This document shows positions 1 through 5,254 of a DNA stretch of 12,666 nt, one piece after another. Numbering within the stretch: the stretch's first letter is position 1; each line of letters opens with the position of its first letter. Below the pieces are notes generated by a model, which was not told where the DNA came from, did not search any database, and saw only the letters and a list, made by a program, of their open reading frames with translations. A program made the translations under genes and the position numbers. Source of the DNA: Desulfobacteraceae bacterium (GTDB lineage: Bacteria; Desulfobacterota; DSM-4660; Desulfatiglandales; B25-G16). The stretch covers positions 1 to 12,666 of the forward strand of contig JAPVWE010000017.1 of the NCBI GenBank assembly GCA_028572035.1, in the 5' to 3' direction.

Positions 1-131
1 AGGACATATTTGTCCATTTCTCCTCCATCAACACGCCTGGGTTCAAGACCCTCACTGAAGGTGACCAGGTGAGCTTTGATGTGGAAGAGAGCGACCGAGG
101 ACCTGTAGCCAAGAACGTCAATAAGCTTTAG
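1..131 (+). CDS. Cold-shock domain protein (CspA family), 3' end only
   Basis: The reading frame (codons from base 3) gives 42 residues ending in TAG. It includes DIFVHFSSI, the RNP-2-type nucleic-acid-binding motif of the cold-shock OB fold, followed by GFKTLTEGDQVSFDVEE and a C-terminal GPVAKNV, which match the second half of CspA proteins in order. The family acts as RNA chaperones that melt mRNA structure, or as single-stranded nucleic-acid binders. Full-length members are about 65-70 residues, so roughly the first 25 residues (with the RNP-1 motif) lie upstream of the window. The C-terminus is the normal length. No convincing terminator follows. Confidence 0.9.
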   Translation, partial: DIFVHFSSINTPGFKTLTEGDQVSFDVEESDRGPVAKNVNKL

Positions 132-212
132 TTCGCTACAAAATAGCTTTCACCGACATCTCGCTCAAAGGAAATCCTCTTTTTCTTTCCCTACCCCATC
201 CAGGTGAAAGGG

Positions 213-240
213 AATCTCTTATCCGTTGTCGTAAGAGATT
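213..240. other. Perfect 9-bp inverted repeat between csp and fxsA
   Basis: AATCTCTTA (213-221) is repeated exactly inverted as TAAGAGATT (232-240) around a 10-base loop. No run of T follows on either strand, so it does not look like a standard intrinsic terminator. It could be a protein-binding dyad or an RNA hairpin in the csp 3' UTR or the fxsA leader. The rest of 132-347 shows no gene and no recognised motif. Confidence 0.45.
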
Positions 241-347
241 GATGATCGAGGTTTGTAAATCCTAATTAGGGTGAGCTTAGCCAAGACATGGCCATAGCCT
301 GACTATCACTGGAATGCGGATTAATAGACATGGGTAGGAGGGTGAAG

Positions 348-418
348 ATGGATAACCATGACTTGATAAAGGAGCGATGAGAAGCGAAGAAGCCCTTCAG
401 ATCAGCCCATGTTCTTGA
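348..418 (+). promoter_or_regulatory. Two overlapping tiny leader reading frames before fxsA
   Basis: AGGAGG (336-341) stands 6 bases before ATG at 348, which opens MDNHDLIKER and stops at TGA 378-380. That stop overlaps ATG 377 (ATGA arrangement), which opens MRSEEALQISPCS ending at 418, ten bases past the fxsA start at 409. fxsA itself has no clear Shine-Dalgarno sequence, so ribosomes loaded at the good upstream site could reach fxsA by stop/restart coupling. It could equally be chance or the remains of a decayed gene. Confidence 0.3.
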
Positions 419-804
419 AACTTTTTCTTGCCTTCACTCTTATTCCATTTCTGGAGATCTACCTGCTTATAAAGATAGGGACCCATATCGGGGCGTTTAA
501 CACCGTAATGATTGTTATTCTGACTGGCTTTCTTGGGGCCCTTTTAGCCAGGTATCAAGGTTTACAAACCATACAGAGGGTAAGGAAGTCTTTAGATAGA
601 GGAGAGATGCCTGCCAGTGAGATGCTCGACGCATTATTGATCTTGCTGGCTGGCATAGTTCTTCTCACCCCTGGATTTCTAACTGACATAGCTGGACTTA
701 TGCTGTTAATCCCCAGGACCAGGTCTCTATTCAAGATATGGATCCGAAGAAAATTCGCCCAGTGGATAGACCAAAACAGGGTCAATATCTCATTTTATCA
801 CTGA
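409..804 (+). CDS. fxsA: FxsA family membrane protein
   Basis: This 131-residue, strongly hydrophobic protein has the FxsA layout. A first membrane segment lies at about 3-22 (ending FLEIYLLI), a second at about 28-46, and a long hydrophobic C-terminal stretch at about 72-102 carries the family signature TPGFLTDIAGLMLLIP. A basic tail with an IRRKF motif follows. FxsA is a small inner-membrane protein, named in Escherichia coli because its overproduction lets F-plasmid cells overcome T7 exclusion; its normal job is unknown. Length matches the family. The start at 409 fits the family N-terminus, but its own ribosome binding site is weak, which is why the overlapping upstream frames matter. It converges on the PxxKW gene with only about 22 bases between the stops. 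Confidence 0.9.
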   Translation: MFLKLFLAFTLIPFLEIYLLIKIGTHIGAFNTVMIVILTGFLGALLARYQGLQTIQRVRKSLDRGEMPASEMLDALLILLAGIVLLTPGFLTDIAGLMLLIPRTRSLFKIWIRRKFAQWIDQNRVNISFYH

Positions 805-826
805 ATAGAATTCCTGATCCAGAGAT

Positions 827-1105
827 TTAGTGGCGGGACCTTTTTGAGGCCTTGAGGGGATTTACTTTGTTGTTTCCCGTTTCATTGTTGATCTGTATAT
901 GGGTAGCCATATTGCAGACCCCGGTTTTCCATTTCATAGCAGGGTCAGGGAAACTCATGCAGTATTTTCCGGTAGGGATTTCAATGATTCTCTGGCAGCT
1001 ATCACACTGATCAACGATAGGGTGACAGCTACCCCCATTAAACTGACATCCTCTTTTGTTCATAAACATGCACTCAGACCCTTGCCTTACACTTGTACAA
1101 ACCAT
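827..1105 (-). CDS. PxxKW family cysteine-rich small protein
   Basis: The 92-residue product has eight cysteines (positions 3, 12, 20, 27, 34, 37, 49, 64), the central CHPIVDQCDSCQRI block and the name-giving FPDPAMKW motif, then a C-terminal NPLKASKR. I recognise this as the PxxKW family, known mainly from sulfate reducers and relatives. No function is established; the cysteine spacing suggests bound zinc or an iron-sulfur cluster (inference). I chose ATG at 1105 (MVCTSV...), which fits my recollection of the family N-terminus and lies 11 bases after AAGGA. A GTG at 1114 in the same frame is only 2 bases after it. The gene appears monocistronic with its own strong promoter and a roughly 100-base leader. 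Confidence 0.85.
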   Translation of the reverse strand: MVCTSVRQGSECMFMNKRGCQFNGGSCHPIVDQCDSCQRIIEIPTGKYCMSFPDPAMKWKTGVCNMATHIQINNETGNNKVNPLKASKRSRH

Positions 1106-1212
1106 GATAACCACATCCTTTCTTTAAAAATTTTAGATTAAGAACCATACTGTTTATAGAAACAACAATAAGCTCTGGTTCTCTTAGGGATTAGAAAAAT
1201 AGCGAATTTTTC

Positions 1213-1264
1213 TTTATGCGTTAAGATATTTTCTTTGTCAACAAAAAAATTAAAAAAATTTTTG
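1213..1264 (-). promoter_or_regulatory. Strong sigma70-type promoter with UP element for the PxxKW gene
   Basis: Read on the minus strand, a perfect TTGACA -35 box (1236-1241) is separated by 17 bases from CATAAA (1213-1218, 4 of 6 to the -10 consensus). Directly upstream of the -35 lies an almost pure A/T tract (1242-1264), where an UP element that binds the alpha-subunit C-terminal domain of RNA polymerase would sit. Predicted start of transcription is near 1206. Confidence 0.6.
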
Positions 1265-1558
1265 ACTGAATGTTAATCACGTTATTCACTATGTCCACCC
1301 TTTATTTATCAATCGTTTAACTTTCCTGCTAGAGCGGTATGGTACGTGCTTTGCTATGCTGCTTGAGCGGTGATTTATGAGGTCTGATAACAAACGTTTC
1401 TCGCCCACTCCTTTCAGCCGTTCGAGCTCACCGAGAACACAGAGATTGTTTTTGTGCATCGGGCTTATATCTGCTAGGTTATTGACTAAGGAGAGGTTTG
1501 AGGTAGAATATCTTTAGGGTGGTTTCCCAAGATGTGGGAGGTGAGAAAGGGAGACAGA
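1265..1558. other. Intergenic stretch with no gene seen
   Basis: Between the PxxKW promoter and the sirtuin stop I find no reading frame with a ribosome binding site or recognisable product, no tRNA and no known riboswitch. Near the sirtuin end there is a small dyad, TCCCA-AGATG-TGGGA (about 1527-1541), without a T tract. It is too weak to call a terminator. Confidence 0.5.
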
Positions 1559-2266
1559 TTATTCGAACAGGCCCATCAATCTTTTCAGTCTCTTTACAGC
1601 CCTGGGGAGAACGTCTCCAATCGCTTCATTAAATCTCAGGTGCGCATGTTGATCAAAGGGTGTTTCCCCTTGATTCATGATGACCAATTTTGCGTCAGAG
1701 CGAAGGGCCTCCATGGGCATGTCTGCTGCTGGTGTTACCACCAAGCTTGAGCCAATAACTACAAGAAGATCACTTTTTCGAGAATGCTCAAAGGAAAGTC
1801 TCAGATCGTTTTCCGGCAGGGGTTCACCGAAATCTACCACACTTGAGGCAAGTCTGCCGCCACACCCGCAAATAGTCTTACCACCTGACCGGTCCACTTC
1901 TTTACCGCATTTCGTGCACCGAAGTTTGGTCATGTTCCCGTGAAGCTCGGCCAACAAATCAGGATTTATCCCTGATTTCAGATGGAGATTATCTACATTT
2001 TGTGAAATAAGAAACTTTAGTTTACCCGCCTTTTGGAGATCGACAATGGCAATATGGCCGCTGTTTGGCTCAACTGAATCCCAGGAGCGGCCCATAGGTT
2101 TGGGAGAAAGGCCTTTATCTCTCCTAGTCCATACACCGTCAGGCCCTCTAAAATCTGGGAGACCGGATTCCGTACTAATCCCAGCACCGGTAAAAACAAC
2201 CAGATGCCTTGATTCATATAACCATTCAGCAAGGGTATGAATTCTCTTTTCGAGATCTTCTTTCAT
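1559..2266 (-). CDS. NAD-dependent protein deacylase, SIRT6-like (class IV) sirtuin
   Basis: A 235-residue Sir2-fold enzyme that removes acyl groups from lysine, consuming NAD and yielding nicotinamide and O-acyl-ADP-ribose. Visible motifs are the NAD-binding FTGAGIST (25-32), PDFRGPDGVWT (37-47), SQNVDNLH (88-95) and ELHGN with catalytic His109. A zinc ribbon follows with Cys117, 120, 133 and 135, then GSSL and a C-terminal NQGETPFD...HLRF. PDFRGPDGVWT, LAELHGNM and DFGEPLPENDL resemble SIRT6 of animals more than E. coli CobB (from memory). The second zinc pair is C-x-C rather than C-x2-C. I chose the internal ATG at 2266. A longer frame opens at 2329, but its first 21 codons are not sirtuin-like and their 5' end lies in a repeat. 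Confidence 0.9.
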   Translation of the reverse strand: MKEDLEKRIHTLAEWLYESRHLVVFTGAGISTESGLPDFRGPDGVWTRRDKGLSPKPMGRSWDSVEPNSGHIAIVDLQKAGKLKFLISQNVDNLHLKSGINPDLLAELHGNMTKLRCTKCGKEVDRSGGKTICGCGGRLASSVVDFGEPLPENDLRLSFEHSRKSDLLVVIGSSLVVTPAADMPMEALRSDAKLVIMNQGETPFDQHAHLRFNEAIGDVLPRAVKRLKRLMGLFE

Positions 2267-2287
2267 GGCCAATTGTAGGATCCGTGA

Positions 2288-2293
2288 ATTATA
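2288..2293 (-). promoter_or_regulatory. Possible -10 box for the sirtuin gene
   Basis: A perfect TATAAT on the minus strand lies 21 bases upstream of the chosen ATG at 2266, which would give a leader of only about 15 bases. No good -35 is seen at 16-18 bases. If used, this promoter would make the longer start at 2329 impossible on that transcript. Confidence 0.3.
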
Positions 2294-2318
2294 CGCCCTT
2301 TGTAATCTGTCCTTCATG

Positions 2319-2578
2319 CCAAGTTGCATTCAAACGGCTACTATTTATAAATGTCATTGCGAATACTTCGTTGCTCAGCATAAACTCAGTGAAGCAATCC
2401 CAATAGGATAGATTGCCACGCCTGCCTGCCGGCAGGTCACTTCCCTCCTCGCCCTGTTAAATAAATTCAAACATGATAATCCCTCGAATTGAGATACCAA
2501 ATATCTAATTCTAGGGTATGCGACCAATTATGGGATCCCAATTTAACGGGGCGAGCAATGACATGATTGCAACTTGGT
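2319..2578. repeat. Decayed palindromic (REP/MITE-like) element
   Basis: Outer ends CCAAGTTGCA (2319-2328) and TGCAACTTGG (2569-2578) are exact inverse copies. Inside them GTCATTGC (2353-2360) pairs with GCAATGAC (2555-2562), and a 12-bp palindrome CCTGCCGGCAGG sits at 2425-2436. The GTCATTGCGA / GAAGCAATC style is shared with the element at 6838-7084. The left arm carries about 18 extra bases between its outer and inner blocks compared with the right arm, so the copy is imperfect. I see no flanking target duplication. It fills the gap between the sirtuin and the TOPRIM gene; no gene lies inside. Confidence 0.6.
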
Positions 2579-2592
2579 ATTAGTAACTCTGC

Positions 2593-3843
2593 TCAGGCTT
2601 CTGACGGCTTACAGATGACCTCTTTAACCTTGAGATCAAAGAAATTATGAGTGTGGGCTGGTTTTATTAAAAGGGCTGTATCAACTCCACTTGCTGTTCC
2701 ACCGAGAGAGATAACGTCCTCATCTGTCCTGACAAGCCCTGCATCTGCGGCCATTAAGGTAATCTCAATAGCAACCTTTGTTCCCTGTCCAAATGTTCGC
2801 AAGGTATATGCAATAATCTCATCCATTTGATAGGTGCCGGTTTTGTTTCTAAATGCCCTTCCTACACCACCAAATGCATGCTGGGCTGTCAAAACAGTAG
2901 CACCCTTTTCCAAAATTAGTTTTCTATCCCTTTCTGGAAGTTCTTGATGATCAGGTTCTCTGAAACCAGTTACATGCGTCACAATTATAAGAGAGAAGTC
3001 CCTTCCAAATAGATCAAGGGCCTTGAACGCGGTCTTGCCGCTGCAACTTGAGACCAAGATTTTTTTGATATTTAACATCTTGGCCCTTTCAAGAGCAGAT
3101 TGAAGGGTGGCCTCTGTATTTTTTGGGCCAGGGTTTACAAAATAGCGACAGTTTAAGACCTCAAAGGTCTTATCCTTTCTAAACCCCTTCGATTCTCTTG
3201 CCTTATCCACATTATCCTCCTTTGTTAAAAGTGATTTGACACCTTGTGGACCTCTTTCCATTAAAATATGATTTATGTCCCTGAACTCTTTTGGTAATGC
3301 AATAATCCTGGCCTTTGGAAGAATTTTAAGGACTTTTTTAGCGGCCAACTCGCTGCCTACAGTATTCTTGAAACAGACTGTTGTATTCATATCGGAAAAT
3401 AGTTGTAGTTGTTTTAACCTTGTCAGGCTGGGCAGGGATACCCCTTCCAGGCCAGTGCTCAAGAGGTCAAGTATGCCATAGGCAATGATTACATCTCTAA
3501 AATTCTTCTGAGTGCTGAAAAGTCCTGTGTCAAGGTCACTCCCTTCATGACAGTATTCTTGCCCCTTTTTCATTACTCGACCATCAATCTCGAGCGATTC
3601 CAATGTCAGATACTGTATGCCCACAACGCGAAAACCCCTCACAAGAGGGAAGGCAAGGGCTTTCCTCTCTGAACAGTAACCGATTAGCTTTTTGGATAGG
3701 AGTTCATCATAGATAATCGTTTTATCTATCCTTTTCCCATTGTGCAAATAACTGACGGCCTTTTCCGCAACCTGTCTGTTCTGAAGCATTGCATCAAAAA
3801 GTTGATCAAAGCTTTTTTTGTTTTTGCCTTCATTCTCTTTCAT
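2593..3843 (-). CDS. Degenerate primase-type TOPRIM domain fused to pyruvate kinase C-terminal-like (COG1751) domain
   Basis: 416 residues in two parts. Residues about 20-210 follow the order of primase-type TOPRIM proteins: ALAFPLVRGFRVVGIQ (62-77), GLFST (107-111), VIIAYGILDLLS (118-129), TVCFKNTVGSELAAKK (155-170), LPKEFRDINHIL (183-194). The catalytic acids are lost: the motif-1 glutamate is Ala121 and the DxD acids read Lys159 and Thr161. Residues about 227-416 match the uncharacterised COG1751 family, related to the pyruvate kinase C-terminal domain: NPGPKNTEATL, SSCSGKTAFKAL, VTHVTGFREP, ITLMAADAGL, SLGGTASGVDTALLIKPA. A basic linker joins them. AAGGAA 6-7 bases before ATG 3843 fixes the start. 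Function unknown; a nucleotide or phosphoryl ligand role is only inference. It does not look like an active primase. Confidence 0.75.
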   Translation of the reverse strand: MKENEGKNKKSFDQLFDAMLQNRQVAEKAVSYLHNGKRIDKTIIYDELLSKKLIGYCSERKALAFPLVRGFRVVGIQYLTLESLEIDGRVMKKGQEYCHEGSDLDTGLFSTQKNFRDVIIAYGILDLLSTGLEGVSLPSLTRLKQLQLFSDMNTTVCFKNTVGSELAAKKVLKILPKARIIALPKEFRDINHILMERGPQGVKSLLTKEDNVDKARESKGFRKDKTFEVLNCRYFVNPGPKNTEATLQSALERAKMLNIKKILVSSCSGKTAFKALDLFGRDFSLIIVTHVTGFREPDHQELPERDRKLILEKGATVLTAQHAFGGVGRAFRNKTGTYQMDEIIAYTLRTFGQGTKVAIEITLMAADAGLVRTDEDVISLGGTASGVDTALLIKPAHTHNFFDLKVKEVICKPSEA

Positions 3844-3941
3844 AGCACGTTTCCTTAATTAGTGCTTGACCGAAAACCTCGGAATAAAGAGTTTCAATTT
3901 TACTCAGGCAATTTCAAGAGGCTAAAATTACTTGATTTTTT

Positions 3942-3974
3942 CAATCCAAAATCTGCAATCCGCAATCCAAAATC
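3942..3974. repeat. Short direct repeat CAATCCAAAATC (two copies)
   Basis: CAATCCAAAATC occurs at 3942-3953 and again at 3963-3974, separated by TGCAATCCG, which contains a partial third unit. This lies in the 176-base gap between the TOPRIM-fusion gene and the YjbQ gene and abuts the hairpin at 3975. Its role is unknown; slippage-type repeats of this kind are common intergenic filler. Confidence 0.5.
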
Positions 3975-4003
3975 GTGCCTGAATGGACTTTTCGTTCAGG
4001 CAC
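3975..4003 (-). terminator. Hairpin downstream of the YjbQ gene, candidate terminator
   Basis: GTGCCTGAA (3975-3983) and TTCAGGCAC (3995-4003) form a perfect 9-bp stem with an 11-base loop, 16 bases beyond the YjbQ stop. On the minus strand the stem is followed by GATTTTGG, a short T run only, so termination may be partial. No useful T run exists on the plus strand. Confidence 0.5.
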
Positions 4004-4019
4004 TAATTATACTATGCCT

Positions 4020-4436
4020 TTATTCTCCGATTATTTTGACCAGAGCTCTCTTGCGTCTCCGGCCATCAAATTCACCATAAAATATTTGTTCCCAGGGGCC
4101 GAGGTCCATCTTGCCATTAGTCACGGCAACAACAACCTCTCTACCCATTATCTGCCTTTTCATGTGGGCGTCTGCATTATCCTCACCAACGTTGTGTCGG
4201 TATTGAGAGACAGGTTCATGAGGGGCAAGCTTTTCCAGCCATACGTCGTAGTCGTGGTGAAGCCCTGATTCATCATCATTAATAAACACAGACGCCGTGA
4301 TGTGCATGGCGTTGCAGAGTATGAGTCCCTCTTTAATGCCACTTTCTTTCAAGCATTCTTCTACTTGGGGAGTAATGTTGATTAAGGCTCGTCGTGTGGG
4401 CACATCGAACCACAATTCCTTACGATAGTTTTTCAT
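4020..4436 (-). CDS. YjbQ/UPF0047 family protein
   Basis: 138 residues covering the full UPF0047 fold: HITASVFINDDESG (beta strand and acidic loop), DYDVWLEKLAP, YRHNVGEDNADAHMKRQIMG (histidine-rich metal-site region) and the signature strand NGKMDLGPWEQIFYGEFDG near the C-terminus. The E. coli homologue YjbQ has been reported to have weak thiamine-phosphate synthase activity, and databases often use the name 'secondary thiamine-phosphate synthase'; the true role is open. Two ATGs lie in tandem at 4439 and 4436. The ribosome binding site GGAGG (4442-4446) is 2 bases from the first and 5 from the second, so I chose 4436. It is transcribed away from the thioesterase gene from its own promoter. 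Confidence 0.88.
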   Translation of the reverse strand: MKNYRKELWFDVPTRRALINITPQVEECLKESGIKEGLILCNAMHITASVFINDDESGLHHDYDVWLEKLAPHEPVSQYRHNVGEDNADAHMKRQIMGREVVVAVTNGKMDLGPWEQIFYGEFDGRRRKRALVKIIGE

Positions 4437-4525
4437 CATATCCTCCCTTAAAGATCTTGTAAGCTGAGTTTTTGGCTTGAAGCATTAGGGGATGTTCGTG
4501 TACTGAGTTCTCTAAATCCTTTAGA

Positions 4526-4554
4526 ATCATATTGGAAAAGGGATGGGATGGCAA
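4526..4554 (-). promoter_or_regulatory. Sigma70-type promoter for the YjbQ gene
   Basis: On the minus strand TTGCCA (4549-4554, 5 of 6 to consensus), a 17-base spacer and TATGAT (4526-4531, 5 of 6). Predicted start near 4519 gives a leader of about 80 bases to the ATG. Confidence 0.6.
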
Positions 4555-4581
4555 ACGAAAGATGTAAGCATTAATATTTTA

Positions 4582-4609
4582 TTGTAATAGGCAGAATTTT
4601 CTGTATACT
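4582..4609 (+). promoter_or_regulatory. Candidate sigma70-type promoter for the thioesterase gene
   Basis: TTGTAA (4582-4587, 4 of 6), a 16-base spacer and TATACT (4604-4609, 5 of 6). Predicted start near 4616 lies 58 bases before the chosen ATG. This argues against the longer reading frame that would begin with GTG at 4620. Together with the minus-strand promoter at 4526-4554 it makes a divergent control region. Confidence 0.5.
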
Positions 4610-4673
4610 CAATGGCTAAGTGCTGTCCCACGAAAGGGTCGTAAGGGATGGGATGCTGGGGCAGGAGGTTTCT

Positions 4674-5123
4674 ATGCCAAAGAAGTTCCCTTTACAAGCA
4701 GCAGGATTTAACCCATTCTGTGAACTGATAGGCCTGAATTTCTCTAAATACGAAAAGGGATACAGTCAGTGCGTTTTAGAAGTAAATGAAGAATTGCTAA
4801 ACCCTCACAAGGTCTTACACGGAGGAATAATCTACTCCATGGCAGACACTGGAATGGGTGCGGCACTTTATTCCTGCTTGAGCGAAGATGAGCTGTGCAG
4901 CACAGTAGAAATTAAGATCTGTTATTTTAGAGTAGTAATCTCTGGTATTCTTACCTGCGATACAGAGCTTATCCACAAGGGTAAGAAAATTGCCTTCTTG
5001 GAGTCAGAAATAAAGAATAATGAAAGTCTAATCGCAAAGGCAATGGGAACATACTATATATTCAAAAGTAAGGAAGACTGCGTTACAGATAGCGGCAGGG
5101 TTCCTGGAGAGAGGGGAGACTAA
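4674..5123 (+). CDS. PaaI-like hotdog-fold acyl-CoA thioesterase
   Basis: 149 residues forming a single hotdog domain. Asn43-Pro and the HGG motif (49-51) in NPHKVLHGGIIYSMADTGMG, with Asp58 on the central helix, are the active-site elements of the PaaI/YdiI thioesterase group, which hydrolyse acyl- or aryl-CoA to the free acid and CoA. The substrate cannot be read from sequence. The second half shows the expected strands (VEIKICYFR, GILTCDTELIHKGKKIAFLESEI). AGGAGG at 4663-4668, five bases before ATG 4674, decides the start; the frame extends 18 codons upstream to a GTG at 4620 with no ribosome binding site. The last 15 or so residues (after YYIFKSK) are polar and outside the fold. It stands alone, with divergent YjbQ and convergent purD neighbours. 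Confidence 0.85.
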   Translation: MPKKFPLQAAGFNPFCELIGLNFSKYEKGYSQCVLEVNEELLNPHKVLHGGIIYSMADTGMGAALYSCLSEDELCSTVEIKICYFRVVISGILTCDTELIHKGKKIAFLESEIKNNESLIAKAMGTYYIFKSKEDCVTDSGRVPGERGD

Positions 5124-5178
5124 TATTGCAGGTTGTAGCTTCGAAAACTGTAAATTATTAGTAACGTTCAAAAGTTGA

Positions 5179-5199
5179 GGCCTAATTGTTCTTTAGGCC
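5179..5199. terminator. Hairpin between convergent thioesterase and purD genes
   Basis: GGCCTAA (5179-5185) and TTAGGCC (5193-5199) form a perfect 7-bp stem with a 7-base loop. It is midway between two genes that face each other. The flanks hold only short T runs (CTTTTG on the minus side), so it may be a weak bidirectional terminator. Confidence 0.45.
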
Positions 5200-5254
5200 A
5201 CATGATAAACATTCAATAATGTCTATGGTAATGACAATTTCTTCAAGGCGATAT

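Noticed and set aside
899..1141. 80-codon plus-strand frame
   Set aside because: Opposite strand of the PxxKW gene, whose conserved cysteine pattern shows the real frame.
2267..2329. Longer sirtuin start at 2329
   Set aside because: The extra 21 residues begin inside a repeat end, are not sirtuin-like and overlap a TATAAT. The ATG at 2266 fits the family N-terminus.
1559..3843. Sirtuin plus TOPRIM-fusion gene as a two-gene defence or NAD-based system
   Set aside because: Both are on the minus strand, but they are separated by about 325 bases filled with a repeat element. The sirtuin is of the ordinary deacylase size, and the TOPRIM part lacks its catalytic acids. Nothing in the sequence ties them together.
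4620..4673. Longer thioesterase start at GTG 4620
   Set aside because: AGGAGG five bases before ATG 4674 and the promoter ending at 4609 favour the shorter form.
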